Positions 25,232-32,273 of a DNA stretch of 42,033 nucleotides are shown here, piece after piece. Made by a program: the position numbers and the translations under genes. The notes beneath the pieces are model-generated. The model was not told the origin of the DNA and searched no databases. It saw only the letters and a program-made list of their open reading frames with translations. This DNA is from JABMRP01 sp964444795 (lineage in GTDB: Bacteria > Planctomycetota > Planctomycetia > Pirellulales > Thermoguttaceae): assembly GCA_964444795.1 (NCBI GenBank), contig CAYUIQ010000048.1, forward strand, positions 1 through 42,033, in the 5' to 3' direction. Every line of letters begins with the position of its first letter. Within the stretch, counting starts at the first letter, position 1.

Positions 25232-26599
25232 CTATTGCGCCCGATAGGTCTGGATCATCGCGACGGTCATGTAGCCGTAGAGCGTCTCGTTGCCGCGGAC
25301 GATGAAGAATTTGATCGGGTCAAACTTGGAGAAGTCGGCCCGATTGAGGACATACGCCACGTTTTCCTTGGAAACGGTCTCCCAAACGTGCATACCGACG
25401 AGAATGTCGCCGGCCTGAATCCCCTGCCGGGCGGCAGGTCCGTCGGGGCGCACCGACTTGACGGTCAAACCTCCCCGGTATCGTGTCTTCAAAAGCTCGA
25501 ATTGCTCCCGCGGCATGGTCTCCAGATCCAACCCCAGCGCTTCCCATGCGGTATCGGCCGTGTCGGCTATCCGCTCGCTCGAGTTGCCCAGCGTCAGGTC
25601 GACACTCAGGGGAGTCTGATCCCGCTGGATCGACAGAGTCACGGTGTCGCCGGGCCGCCGGGCCAAGAGTCCGCGCTGAAAGTCCAAGGCCCGCCGGACC
25701 GTAATGTCGTCGATGCCGGAAATGACGTCGCCGGTCTGGAGGCCGGCCAGGGAAGCCGGGCTGTCGCTTTCCACGGTATCGACGGCCAACCCGCCATCGG
25801 GTTCGGATTTCAACGCCACGCCGATCCACATTTCCTTGATCTGTTGAGACGCCAACAGTTGGGCTGCCACCTCCAGCACCTTGTCGACCGGGATGGCGAA
25901 TCCGATGCCTTGGGCGCCGGCCCGTACCGCCACGTTGATCCCGATCATCTCGCCGTCGATGTTCAGCAACGGGCCGCCCGAGTTGCCCGGATTGATGCTC
26001 GCGTCGGTCTGAATCAGATCGTCGTAGTTCTGCGCGTCGCTCACCTGGACCGTCCGGTGCAGAGCGCTAACGATGCCTTTGGTGACCGTGTGTTCGTAAC
26101 CGTAGGCATTGCCCACCGCCACGACCGTTTCGCCCGGCATCAGGTCCTTGGCCGTTCCCACGGTAATGACCGGGAGACTCTTTCCCGTGTCGATCTTGAT
26201 AATGGCCAAATCCGTCGTCATATCGCGGGCGATCAGCTTCCCGTAGTACTGGCTTCCGCCGGCCAGCGTCACTTGAATCTGGCGCACACCCTCGATGACG
26301 TGATGGTTGGTGACGATGTATCCGCGGGCATCAATGACCACGCCGGTGCCCATCCCGTTGACTCGCCGGTTTCCCGAGGCCGCAGCGGTCGATTGGATCC
26401 CGCCGCCAACGGTCTTCTCGCCACGGATATTGACGACCGAAGGCCGAGCCTGCTCGACTGCCCGGACAATCGGCGTTTTGCGCAGATCCGAGGCCGCCAG
26501 CGGCGTTGCCAGAAAAAACACCAGCCCGAGGACGCCTATCCTTCGCATCCGTGGACGGAGAAGTCCCAGCAACGGTTGCCGAACGATTGGGTTGATCAT
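25232..26599 (-). CDS. HtrA/DegP-type trypsin-like protease with two PDZ domains
   Basis: A serine protease of the envelope quality-control type, about 455 residues. A hydrophobic signal or anchor (IGVLGLVFFLATPLAAS) is followed by a trypsin-like domain with the triad His 100 (IVTNHHVIEG), Asp 130 (TTDLAIIKID) and Ser 207 (INPGNSGGPL). Two PDZ-like regions follow: VDTVESDSPASLAGLQTGDVISGI and VKSVRPDGPAARQGIQAGDILVGM. The two PDZ parts fit DegP/DegQ architecture. The start is uncertain: ATG 26599 gives a plausible N-terminus, a later Met at 26548 would begin right at the hydrophobic signal, and neither has a good ribosome site. Confidence 0.9.
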   Translation of the reverse strand: MINPIVRQPLLGLLRPRMRRIGVLGLVFFLATPLAASDLRKTPIVRAVEQARPSVVNIRGEKTVGGGIQSTAAASGNRRVNGMGTGVVIDARGYIVTNHHVIEGVRQIQVTLAGGSQYYGKLIARDMTTDLAIIKIDTGKSLPVITVGTAKDLMPGETVVAVGNAYGYEHTVTKGIVSALHRTVQVSDAQNYDDLIQTDASINPGNSGGPLLNIDGEMIGINVAVRAGAQGIGFAIPVDKVLEVAAQLLASQQIKEMWIGVALKSEPDGGLAVDTVESDSPASLAGLQTGDVISGIDDITVRRALDFQRGLLARRPGDTVTLSIQRDQTPLSVDLTLGNSSERIADTADTAWEALGLDLETMPREQFELLKTRYRGGLTVKSVRPDGPAARQGIQAGDILVGMHVWETVSKENVAYVLNRADFSKFDPIKFFIVRGNETLYGYMTVAMIQTYRAQ

Positions 26600-26904
26600 G
26601 GAGCGTATATGCAAAGGTGGTGAAGGAGAACGGCCGAGACGCCTTGCTTCCGGGAATTGAACCGTCGTCAGTTTGGACGCACTGGACGGAGTATGTCCCA
26701 CCTTGGTTTGATCGGACCGATCTCCCGAGCCCTTGACTGCTGGGTGGTGTTACTGGAATAAGCATCCCAGTCTACCTAGTGTATGGGAATGTGGGTGAAG
26801 TGCATGGCATACGAAGCGAGTACAGATTGTTCACCGGCCGACCGATCAATCTGGAGATGACATGCCCCGCCGATGGCGGCCGTTCCGCAGTCGCCCCAGT
26901 TTGC
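26600..26904. other. Non-coding stretch upstream of the HtrA gene
   Basis: About 305 bp between the protease start and the end of the lipoprotein gene, both on the minus strand. I see no supported gene, RNA or repeat here. It should carry the protease promoter. Open frames that cross it are low-complexity shadows. Confidence 0.4.
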
Positions 26905-27689
26905 TCAACCCTCCGCGGACTGCACGGAAGTGGCTCGCGTGGGGATCATCCGGGCCAGCGCGGGGAGCAAGCCATGCACCGGCGGAACGCATGGGGCGGA
27001 ATTACCGGCCGACCCAGCGAAGGTCGGCCCGCTGGGCGAGCTTCGGCGAGGAGGACGATTGGCCCCGAGGGGTGAAGAACCAACTTGCCTGCCGGGGCGG
27101 CGATAGCCGCCGCAATGTGGCCTCGCCCGTTTGCCCGCCACCGGGCTCGTCGAGCGGGCCGCTCCGGGCGAAGGCGGCAGACTATCGGCCGGGGCNNNNN
27201 NNNNNNNNNNNNNNNNNNNNNNNNNNNNNNNNNNNNNNNNNNNNNNNNNNNNNNNNNNNNNNNNNNNNNNNNNNNNNNNNNNNNNNNNNNNNNNNCCGGG
27301 CTCGTCGAGCGGGCCGCTCCGGGCGAAGGCGGCAGACTATCGGCCGGGGCGACTGGACCGTACGTCCTGTCCGCGGACTGCCCGCGGAGGAAAATCGGGC
27401 CGGTGGGAACCGGGTGGAAACGCGGATGGTTGTAGTACCCGGTCTCCCCCTGTGTCGCCAACGAACCACAGCCACGGTTCAAACCGCGGCCAAAAATGGG
27501 TCGTCGCGCTTGGCCGACCCCGGGAGCACATCCCGGATCGACGCCCGGCGTGCACGCCGGGCCACCGTCCCACGGCTTTCGATTCAATTCCAGCGACCAA
27601 TCGCCGCGAAGGATGTATCCCATCCCCCAGTTGCAGCCGGTCGATGACAACGTCAGTCCACAGATCACCAAGAGCAGCCCACACCGCAT
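26905..27689 (-). CDS. Lipoprotein gene interrupted by an assembly gap
   Basis: The ATG at 27689 follows GAGGGGA and starts MRCGLLLVICGLTLSSTGCN, a lipoprotein signal with Cys 19 as the likely lipid site. The mature part begins GMGYILRGDWSLELNRKPWDGG, then becomes Pro/Gly/Arg-rich. It runs into 100 N at 27295. If one copy of the 55-bp flanking duplicate and the N run are dropped (155 bases), the frame continues without a break through VAGKRARPHCGGYRRPG to a TGA at 26905. That leaves 630 bases, exactly 210 codons (209 residues). As assembled, the frame shifts at the gap. No known domain is recognised. Confidence 0.6.
27141..27195. repeat. 55-bp direct duplicate flanking the gap, left copy
   Basis: Identical base for base to 27296-27350 on the other side of the N run. 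Most simply these are the overlapping ends of two contigs that the assembler failed to merge; a true tandem repeat is the alternative. Confidence 0.9.
27196..27295. other. Assembly gap of 100 N
   Basis: Exactly 100 unknown bases, a conventional placeholder length rather than a measured gap. Flanked by identical 55-bp sequences. Confidence 0.98.
27296..27350. repeat. 55-bp direct duplicate flanking the gap, right copy
   Basis: Same sequence as 27141-27195. Together the two copies and the gap add 155 bases, which is not a multiple of three and breaks the lipoprotein reading frame. Confidence 0.9.
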
Positions 27690-27808
27690 CGCGTTCCCCT
27701 CACGTATCGAGCGGGGTCGCCGTTGGCGGGACGGACACTGTTTGCCGCCGCGCACCGCTACCCGCGAGGCCATGGAAGAATGGTCGCTTTGGTGAGATCG
27801 GCATGATC

Positions 27809-27836
27809 TTGCCGGAAAATTAGGAATAACCGGCAA
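27809..27836. repeat. Dyad TTGCCGG...CCGGCAA upstream of the lipoprotein gene
   Basis: TTGCCGG (27809-27815) and CCGGCAA (27830-27836) are perfect inverted halves around a 14-bp AT-rich centre. It lies about 120 bp before the lipoprotein ATG and about 63 bp after the Dabb gene stop. It could be an operator-like site or a weak terminator of the Dabb gene; no T-run follows in the relevant direction. Confidence 0.3.
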
Positions 27837-27898
27837 ATCTTGCCTATTTTAGACAGATCTCCACGAGCCCCGGGGAGCATGGCGGTGGGGGCGGGCTG

Positions 27899-28303
27899 CT
27901 AGTCCTTGGCGACGTAATCGATCACCAGCACCTTCTCCAGGTGTGGTTTCAACACGGCGACAAACGCCTGGTGAGCCGGATGGGGTAGGTAAGCTTTCCG
28001 GCCCTCGGCATCCTTGAAGCTGACAAGGAAGCAGTGCGTGAACCCATCGGCCAGGTTCTCCACGCTGACATCGGTTCCCCACTCGAAATCGACGATCGTG
28101 GGAATCTTCCCGGGCAGCGCCCGAAAGGCGTCTTCGATCGTCTTGACTTGCTCCGGTGTTGTGCCCTCTTTGAATGCGAACAGCACGACGTGGCGCAACT
28201 GGCCCAGTTGGGCATTGTTCGTCGGTTCGGCCGACTGGCTTGTCGCGGCAAGAGTCCAGAGCAGTGCGGCAGTGAGGCATCCCAGGGCGATCGGTTTGTT
28301 CAT
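27899..28303 (-). CDS. Secreted Dabb (stress-responsive A/B barrel) domain protein
   Basis: A 134-residue protein: a signal peptide (ALGCLTAALLWTLAATSQSAE) followed by one Dabb domain of about 100 residues. Characteristic parts are LRHVVLFAFKEGTTPEQVKTIEDAF, the HVVLFxFK strand followed by the first helix, then VSVENLADGFTHCFLVSFKDAEGRKAYLPHPAHQAFV. Dabb domains are dimeric ferredoxin-like folds; most members have no known reaction. GGAGAAAG is well placed before the ATG at 28303. It is divergent from apt, with 227 bp between them. Confidence 0.92.
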   Translation of the reverse strand: MNKPIALGCLTAALLWTLAATSQSAEPTNNAQLGQLRHVVLFAFKEGTTPEQVKTIEDAFRALPGKIPTIVDFEWGTDVSVENLADGFTHCFLVSFKDAEGRKAYLPHPAHQAFVAVLKPHLEKVLVIDYVAKD

Positions 28304-28530
28304 GCGGTCTTTCTCCAGGGTATCGTGCGGAAAGCGGTGGTAGATTCGGCAGCCGTGCTCTTCCAGGGTAGCGTACCGGCAGCGTGATTTCCAGGCTCAG
28401 GGGCTCGGCACGGCCCCCTTCCCCCCGCTGGGGTCTGGAAAGTATACTTGGAGCTTGAAATCCGGGCGTGTCGCGTCAGTCGATCCCGACCCCGTCGGCG
28501 CGGCACTCTCCTCAGCACGAAAGGGACCCC

Positions 28531-29061
28531 ATGGCCGACCAACCGTTGAATCTGACCGACTATATCCGCGATGTGCCCGATTTCCCCAAACCGGGGATCC
28601 TCTTTCGCGACATCACGCCCTTGCTCTCCCACCCCGAGGCTTTTGCCCAGGTGGTGGCACAACTGAGCGAGCAATTCGCCGATGCCAAGATCGATGTGGT
28701 CGCGGCGGCCGAAGCTCGGGGGTTTATCTTCGCCGGGCCGGTGGCGATGAACCTGGGGGCCTCGCTGGTTCCGATCCGCAAGGCGGGCAAGCTGCCGTTT
28801 ACCACGGTGGCCTACACCTACGACCTGGAGTACGGCAGCGATACGCTGGAGATCCACATCGACGCGATTCCCGCCGGCGCCCGGGTTCTGGTGTTGGACG
28901 ATCTGCTGGCCACCGGCGGAACGATCGAGGCTTGCTGCCACTTGGTCGAGAAGGCCGGCGGCAAGGTGGCCGCCTGTGCCTTCGTGGTCGAGTTGACGCG
29001 GCTGGAAGGAGCGCGGCGGATCACCGACTATGAGAAGGTCAGCCTGATCCAATACGATTGA
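28531..29061 (+). CDS. apt: Adenine phosphoribosyltransferase
   Basis: A 176-residue type I phosphoribosyltransferase that salvages adenine to AMP using PRPP. IRDVPDFPKPGILFRDITPLL at the N-terminus, AAAEARGFIFAGPVA in the middle and the PRPP-binding motif VLVLDDLLATGGT are diagnostic, and length matches the family. The ATG at 28531 has AAAGGGA upstream; an open frame beginning 21 codons earlier is not conserved. It stands alone on the plus strand. Confidence 0.96.
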   Translation: MADQPLNLTDYIRDVPDFPKPGILFRDITPLLSHPEAFAQVVAQLSEQFADAKIDVVAAAEARGFIFAGPVAMNLGASLVPIRKAGKLPFTTVAYTYDLEYGSDTLEIHIDAIPAGARVLVLDDLLATGGTIEACCHLVEKAGGKVAACAFVVELTRLEGARRITDYEKVSLIQYD

Positions 29062-29230
29062 GGAGCCACGCTGGCCCTCTTTTCCGACAAAGCCTGGCCT
29101 CTCTAATCGCTACAACCGGATCGCCTCGTCCGGTTATTCCCTGCAATCGGCAGATCCGGAAGCACCGGACCGCGCTGTCCGTTCGATCTAAGGGCAGGGG
29201 CTGCTCAACGGCAAATCGGGAGAAGAGCGG

Positions 29231-29548
29231 ATGGCACGACGATGGATGGCGGGTGCGGCGATCGCGCTGGCCGGCGCATACCTGCTGCCGACGACCGTTT
29301 GCGGGGCGGACTTCTTCGGGTTCCGCCGCGCAAACTATTCGACGAGTCCACACTCCACCGTGGCCGGACCCCCGGGGCCGCAGCGATACGAGGGGAACGA
29401 TGCGGCCCGGGCTCCTTGGTACGGCTACGGTTTCGGCGTGCCGACGTATCAATGGGGCTATTTCGGCGTCCGCTATCGCGGCGCCACGCTCGGCCATCAA
29501 GGCTACTACAAGGACTACACCCAGTGGTCCTATCGTCAGGGATATTGA
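29231..29548 (+). CDS. Small secreted Gly/Tyr-rich protein
   Basis: A 105-residue protein with a signal peptide (WMAGAAIALAGAYLLPTTVCGAD). The mature part is rich in Gly, Tyr and Arg (APWYGYGFGVPTYQWGYFG, GYYKDYTQWSYRQGY). No domain is recognised; similar small exported Gly/Tyr-rich proteins are common in planctomycetes. GGGAGAAGAG precedes the ATG at 29231. Its stop is 5 bp from the end of the convergent oxidoreductase gene. Base composition and the clean signal support a real gene. Confidence 0.65.
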   Translation: MARRWMAGAAIALAGAYLLPTTVCGADFFGFRRANYSTSPHSTVAGPPGPQRYEGNDAARAPWYGYGFGVPTYQWGYFGVRYRGATLGHQGYYKDYTQWSYRQGY

Positions 29549-29553
29549 GGGCT

Positions 29554-30840
29554 CTACATGCCCGGGATCCGTATGTCGCCGTCCTTGAGCATCACAACCT
29601 CACCGGTCTCGAAGTCCTCGGCGGCCGGCTTGAGTTGTAGGTTGTAGAACTTCCCGGCAGGATCCTCGAACATGTCTTTCCAACTAATCCGCTTGCCGGT
29701 GTAGGCCGACTCGCGGCCGAGAATGGCGGCGCCGGTGGCCCAGGCCACGTTCTTCGCCTCGTTAATGCCCGTCCCCTTGACAATGCCGTAGAGCAGATGG
29801 GCGTGCTCGGCCACATAGGCGTTGCCGTGGTAGCCGACGTCGGCGTAGGGATCGGCAACTTCGGTCCGCTGGTCTTCCGGCAGGGGCTCTCCGTGCTTGA
29901 AGCTCTCGCCCACCCAGTTCCAGCAGTTGCCCACCTGGCGGCACATGCTGTGGATATGCACGCCGTCGGGATACTCGAAATCGATGCTGAAGAAATCGTA
30001 CATATTGCCGGCCTTCCGCCGCGCACGAAAACCGAACCCGCCGGCGCTGGTCGGATGGCTGCCGACAAACCAGTTGGCGATGTCCAGGTTGTGTACGTGT
30101 TGCTCGCAGATGTGGTCGCCCGACATCTCGACCCAGATTTGCCAGGGTCCGGCGAGTTGATCGGGGCTGGTGGGGTTGATCGGCGTGTTGGTGAAGATTG
30201 AGCCCATGTTCCAGGCGACCTGACCGGCGACGACTTTACCCCGAGCGCCGCTTTGGATCTCCCGGGCGGTTCGTCCGTAGCCCTCGGAGTGTCGTCGCTG
30301 GGTGCCGGCTACCACGCAGAGCCCCTTCTTCTTGGCCTCTTCGCCGGCAGCGATCACGCGACGGATGCCCGGCGGGTCGACGGCCGACGGCGTCTCGAAG
30401 AAGACGTGCTTGGCTGCCTTAACGGCTGCCTCGAAATGCAACGGCCGGAAGACGGGCGGCTGAGCCATGACCACGATATCCGGGTTGGCGGCCAGCGCTT
30501 TGCGGTAAGCGTCGGCCCCGCCGAAGCATTGGTTCTCGGGCACATTGTACCGCTTGCCGGCCGCTTTGGCCCGGCCCTCGAAATAATCGGCCGTGGCGAT
30601 GAACCGCACGTCGAGTTGCCAGCCCAACTTTTCGTTGAGATACTTGACCGCCTCAAGATGGTTGCCCGCCGCTCCGTTCCCGCGTCCACCGCAACCGATC
30701 AGCACCGCGGTAAACTTCCGCTGGGTGTCCTGTCCCCGAGCCACATACGGCGTGCTGCCCATCGCCACCCCGGCCGCCAAGGCCGACGTCTTCAAAAAGT
30801 CTCGTCGCGACGGCCGTCCGGATTGCTTCTCCCGATGCAT
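29554..30840 (-). CDS. Tat-exported Gfo/Idh/MocA family oxidoreductase (second)
   Basis: A 428-residue oxidoreductase with a twin-arginine signal (SRRDFLKTSALAAGVAMG, Arg 12-13). The nucleotide-binding motif is VLIGCGGRGNGAAGN (about 47-60). The catalytic-domain stretches include VVAGTQRRHSEGYGRT, EQHVHNLDIANWFVGSHP and GFGFRARRKAG. HNLDIANW corresponds to HNIDVACW of the first copy at 5061-6419, so they are paralogues from one secreted subfamily. AAGGAGCAAG is well placed before the ATG at 30840. Thirty upstream open codons are ignored. The reaction and sugar substrate are not evident. Confidence 0.93.
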   Translation of the reverse strand: MHREKQSGRPSRRDFLKTSALAAGVAMGSTPYVARGQDTQRKFTAVLIGCGGRGNGAAGNHLEAVKYLNEKLGWQLDVRFIATADYFEGRAKAAGKRYNVPENQCFGGADAYRKALAANPDIVVMAQPPVFRPLHFEAAVKAAKHVFFETPSAVDPPGIRRVIAAGEEAKKKGLCVVAGTQRRHSEGYGRTAREIQSGARGKVVAGQVAWNMGSIFTNTPINPTSPDQLAGPWQIWVEMSGDHICEQHVHNLDIANWFVGSHPTSAGGFGFRARRKAGNMYDFFSIDFEYPDGVHIHSMCRQVGNCWNWVGESFKHGEPLPEDQRTEVADPYADVGYHGNAYVAEHAHLLYGIVKGTGINEAKNVAWATGAAILGRESAYTGKRISWKDMFEDPAGKFYNLQLKPAAEDFETGEVVMLKDGDIRIPGM

Positions 30841-31082
30841 GATCTTGCTCCTTATTGCGAAAAGCTGGAATTGTCCACGGTTGGCCCCGTGTCCCGATAT
30901 CTTCCCAAGCGCGGATCCGCGTGTCAACAATCGGGGTGGGTTAAGCCGGAGTGTCCGGGGTTAAGTGCATTCGTGTATCGGTTGTCCTTCGGCTGGTGAA
31001 CTGGTAGACTACCGACCGGAACGCCGTAGACTTTCAGCACCAGTCGATCTCAGGCTGTCGAGTTCACCACCGGAGGCCGTTG

Positions 31083-32273
31083 ATGAAGACGATCGATCCG
31101 AAGCGGTTCAGGGACATTGACCCGGGGCAACGCGTTCTGATGGGCCCCGGTCCCAGCGACGTGTCGCCGCGGGTGTTGCAGGCCATGTCCGCTCCGTGCG
31201 TCGGCCACCTCGATCCCTATTTCCTCTCCGCCATGGACGAAACCCAGCAGTTGCTGCGGTATCTCTTTCAGACCGACAACCGGCTGACCATCCCCGTCTC
31301 CGGCACCGGCAGCGCCGGCATGGAAACCTGCTTCGTCAATCTGGTCGAACCGGGCGACGAAGTCGTCGTTTGTGTCAACGGCGTGTTCGGCACGCGGATG
31401 GCCGACATCGTCGGGCGGATCGGCGGGAAGCTCACTCGGGTCGACGCCCCTTGGGGCCGGATCATCGATCCCGAGGACGTGCGCAAGGCCGTCGAGGGAA
31501 AGAAAGTGAAGGTGCTGGCGGTGGTCCATGCCGAGACCTCCACCGGCGTCTGCCAGCCGCTGGAGGATCTGGCCGCGATCGCCCGCGACGCCGGGGCCCT
31601 GTTCTTAGTCGACACGGTCACGTCGCTTGGCGGCATGGAAGTTGATGTGGACCGGATCGGGATAGACGCCGTCTACAGCGGCACGCAGAAGTGTCTGTCG
31701 TGTCCGCCCGGACTGTCGCCCATCTCGCTGGGCTCGACCGCCGTCGAAACGCTTGCCAATCGCAAGACGCCCGTGGTGAGTTGGTATCTCGATATGGGCA
31801 TGGTCGCCGATTATTGGGGAGGCAATCGCAAGTACCACCATACGGCCCCGATCAACATGGTCTTCGCGTTACGCGAGGCCGTGCGGATTATTGTCGAAGA
31901 GGGGTTGGAAGCACGCCACGACCGACATCTATTGAACCATCGGGCGCTGGTCGCCGGCGTCGAGGCCATGGGCCTCGAAATGGTCGTTGCCAAGTCCGAT
32001 CGGCTACCCATGCTCAACACGATTCGCATCCCCGCGGGCGTCAACGACGCAAAGGTCCGCGGGGCCTTATTGAAGGATTTCGGCATCGAGATCGGTGGCG
32101 GGCTGGGCGACTTCGCCGGCAAAGCCTGGCGCGTGGGGATCATGGGCCACGCCTGCCGCCGAAGAAACGTGGTCCTGTTCCTCTCGGCGATACAAACCAT
32201 CCTCAAGGCCGAAGGATTTGCCGCCGGGCCGGACGCCCTGGAGGCCGCCGCTGCCATCTACGACGAAGCATGA
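31083..32273 (+). CDS. Class V aminotransferase, alanine/serine-glyoxylate type
   Basis: A 396-residue PLP enzyme of the AGT1 family, transferring an amino group to glyoxylate to make glycine. MGPGPSDVSPRVLQAM, the first substrate loop, is followed by SGTGSAGMET, VHAETSTGVCQPL, LVDTVTSLGGMEVDVD and YSGTQKCLSCPPGLSP with PLP lysine 203. Ending motifs are GIEIGGGLGDFAGKAWRVGIMGHAC. CGGAGG stands before the ATG at 31083. Its stop overlaps the start of the glycolate oxidase fusion gene (ATGA). The context fits detoxifying or assimilating glycolate through glyoxylate to glycine. Ala versus Ser as donor cannot be told. Confidence 0.94.
   Translation: MKTIDPKRFRDIDPGQRVLMGPGPSDVSPRVLQAMSAPCVGHLDPYFLSAMDETQQLLRYLFQTDNRLTIPVSGTGSAGMETCFVNLVEPGDEVVVCVNGVFGTRMADIVGRIGGKLTRVDAPWGRIIDPEDVRKAVEGKKVKVLAVVHAETSTGVCQPLEDLAAIARDAGALFLVDTVTSLGGMEVDVDRIGIDAVYSGTQKCLSCPPGLSPISLGSTAVETLANRKTPVVSWYLDMGMVADYWGGNRKYHHTAPINMVFALREAVRIIVEEGLEARHDRHLLNHRALVAGVEAMGLEMVVAKSDRLPMLNTIRIPAGVNDAKVRGALLKDFGIEIGGGLGDFAGKAWRVGIMGHACRRRNVVLFLSAIQTILKAEGFAAGPDALEAAAAIYDEA

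Noticed and set aside
27085..27823. Plus-strand open frames running through the N gap
   Set aside because: They depend on unknown bases being read as sense codons and lack ribosome sites; the minus-strand lipoprotein frame is better supported.
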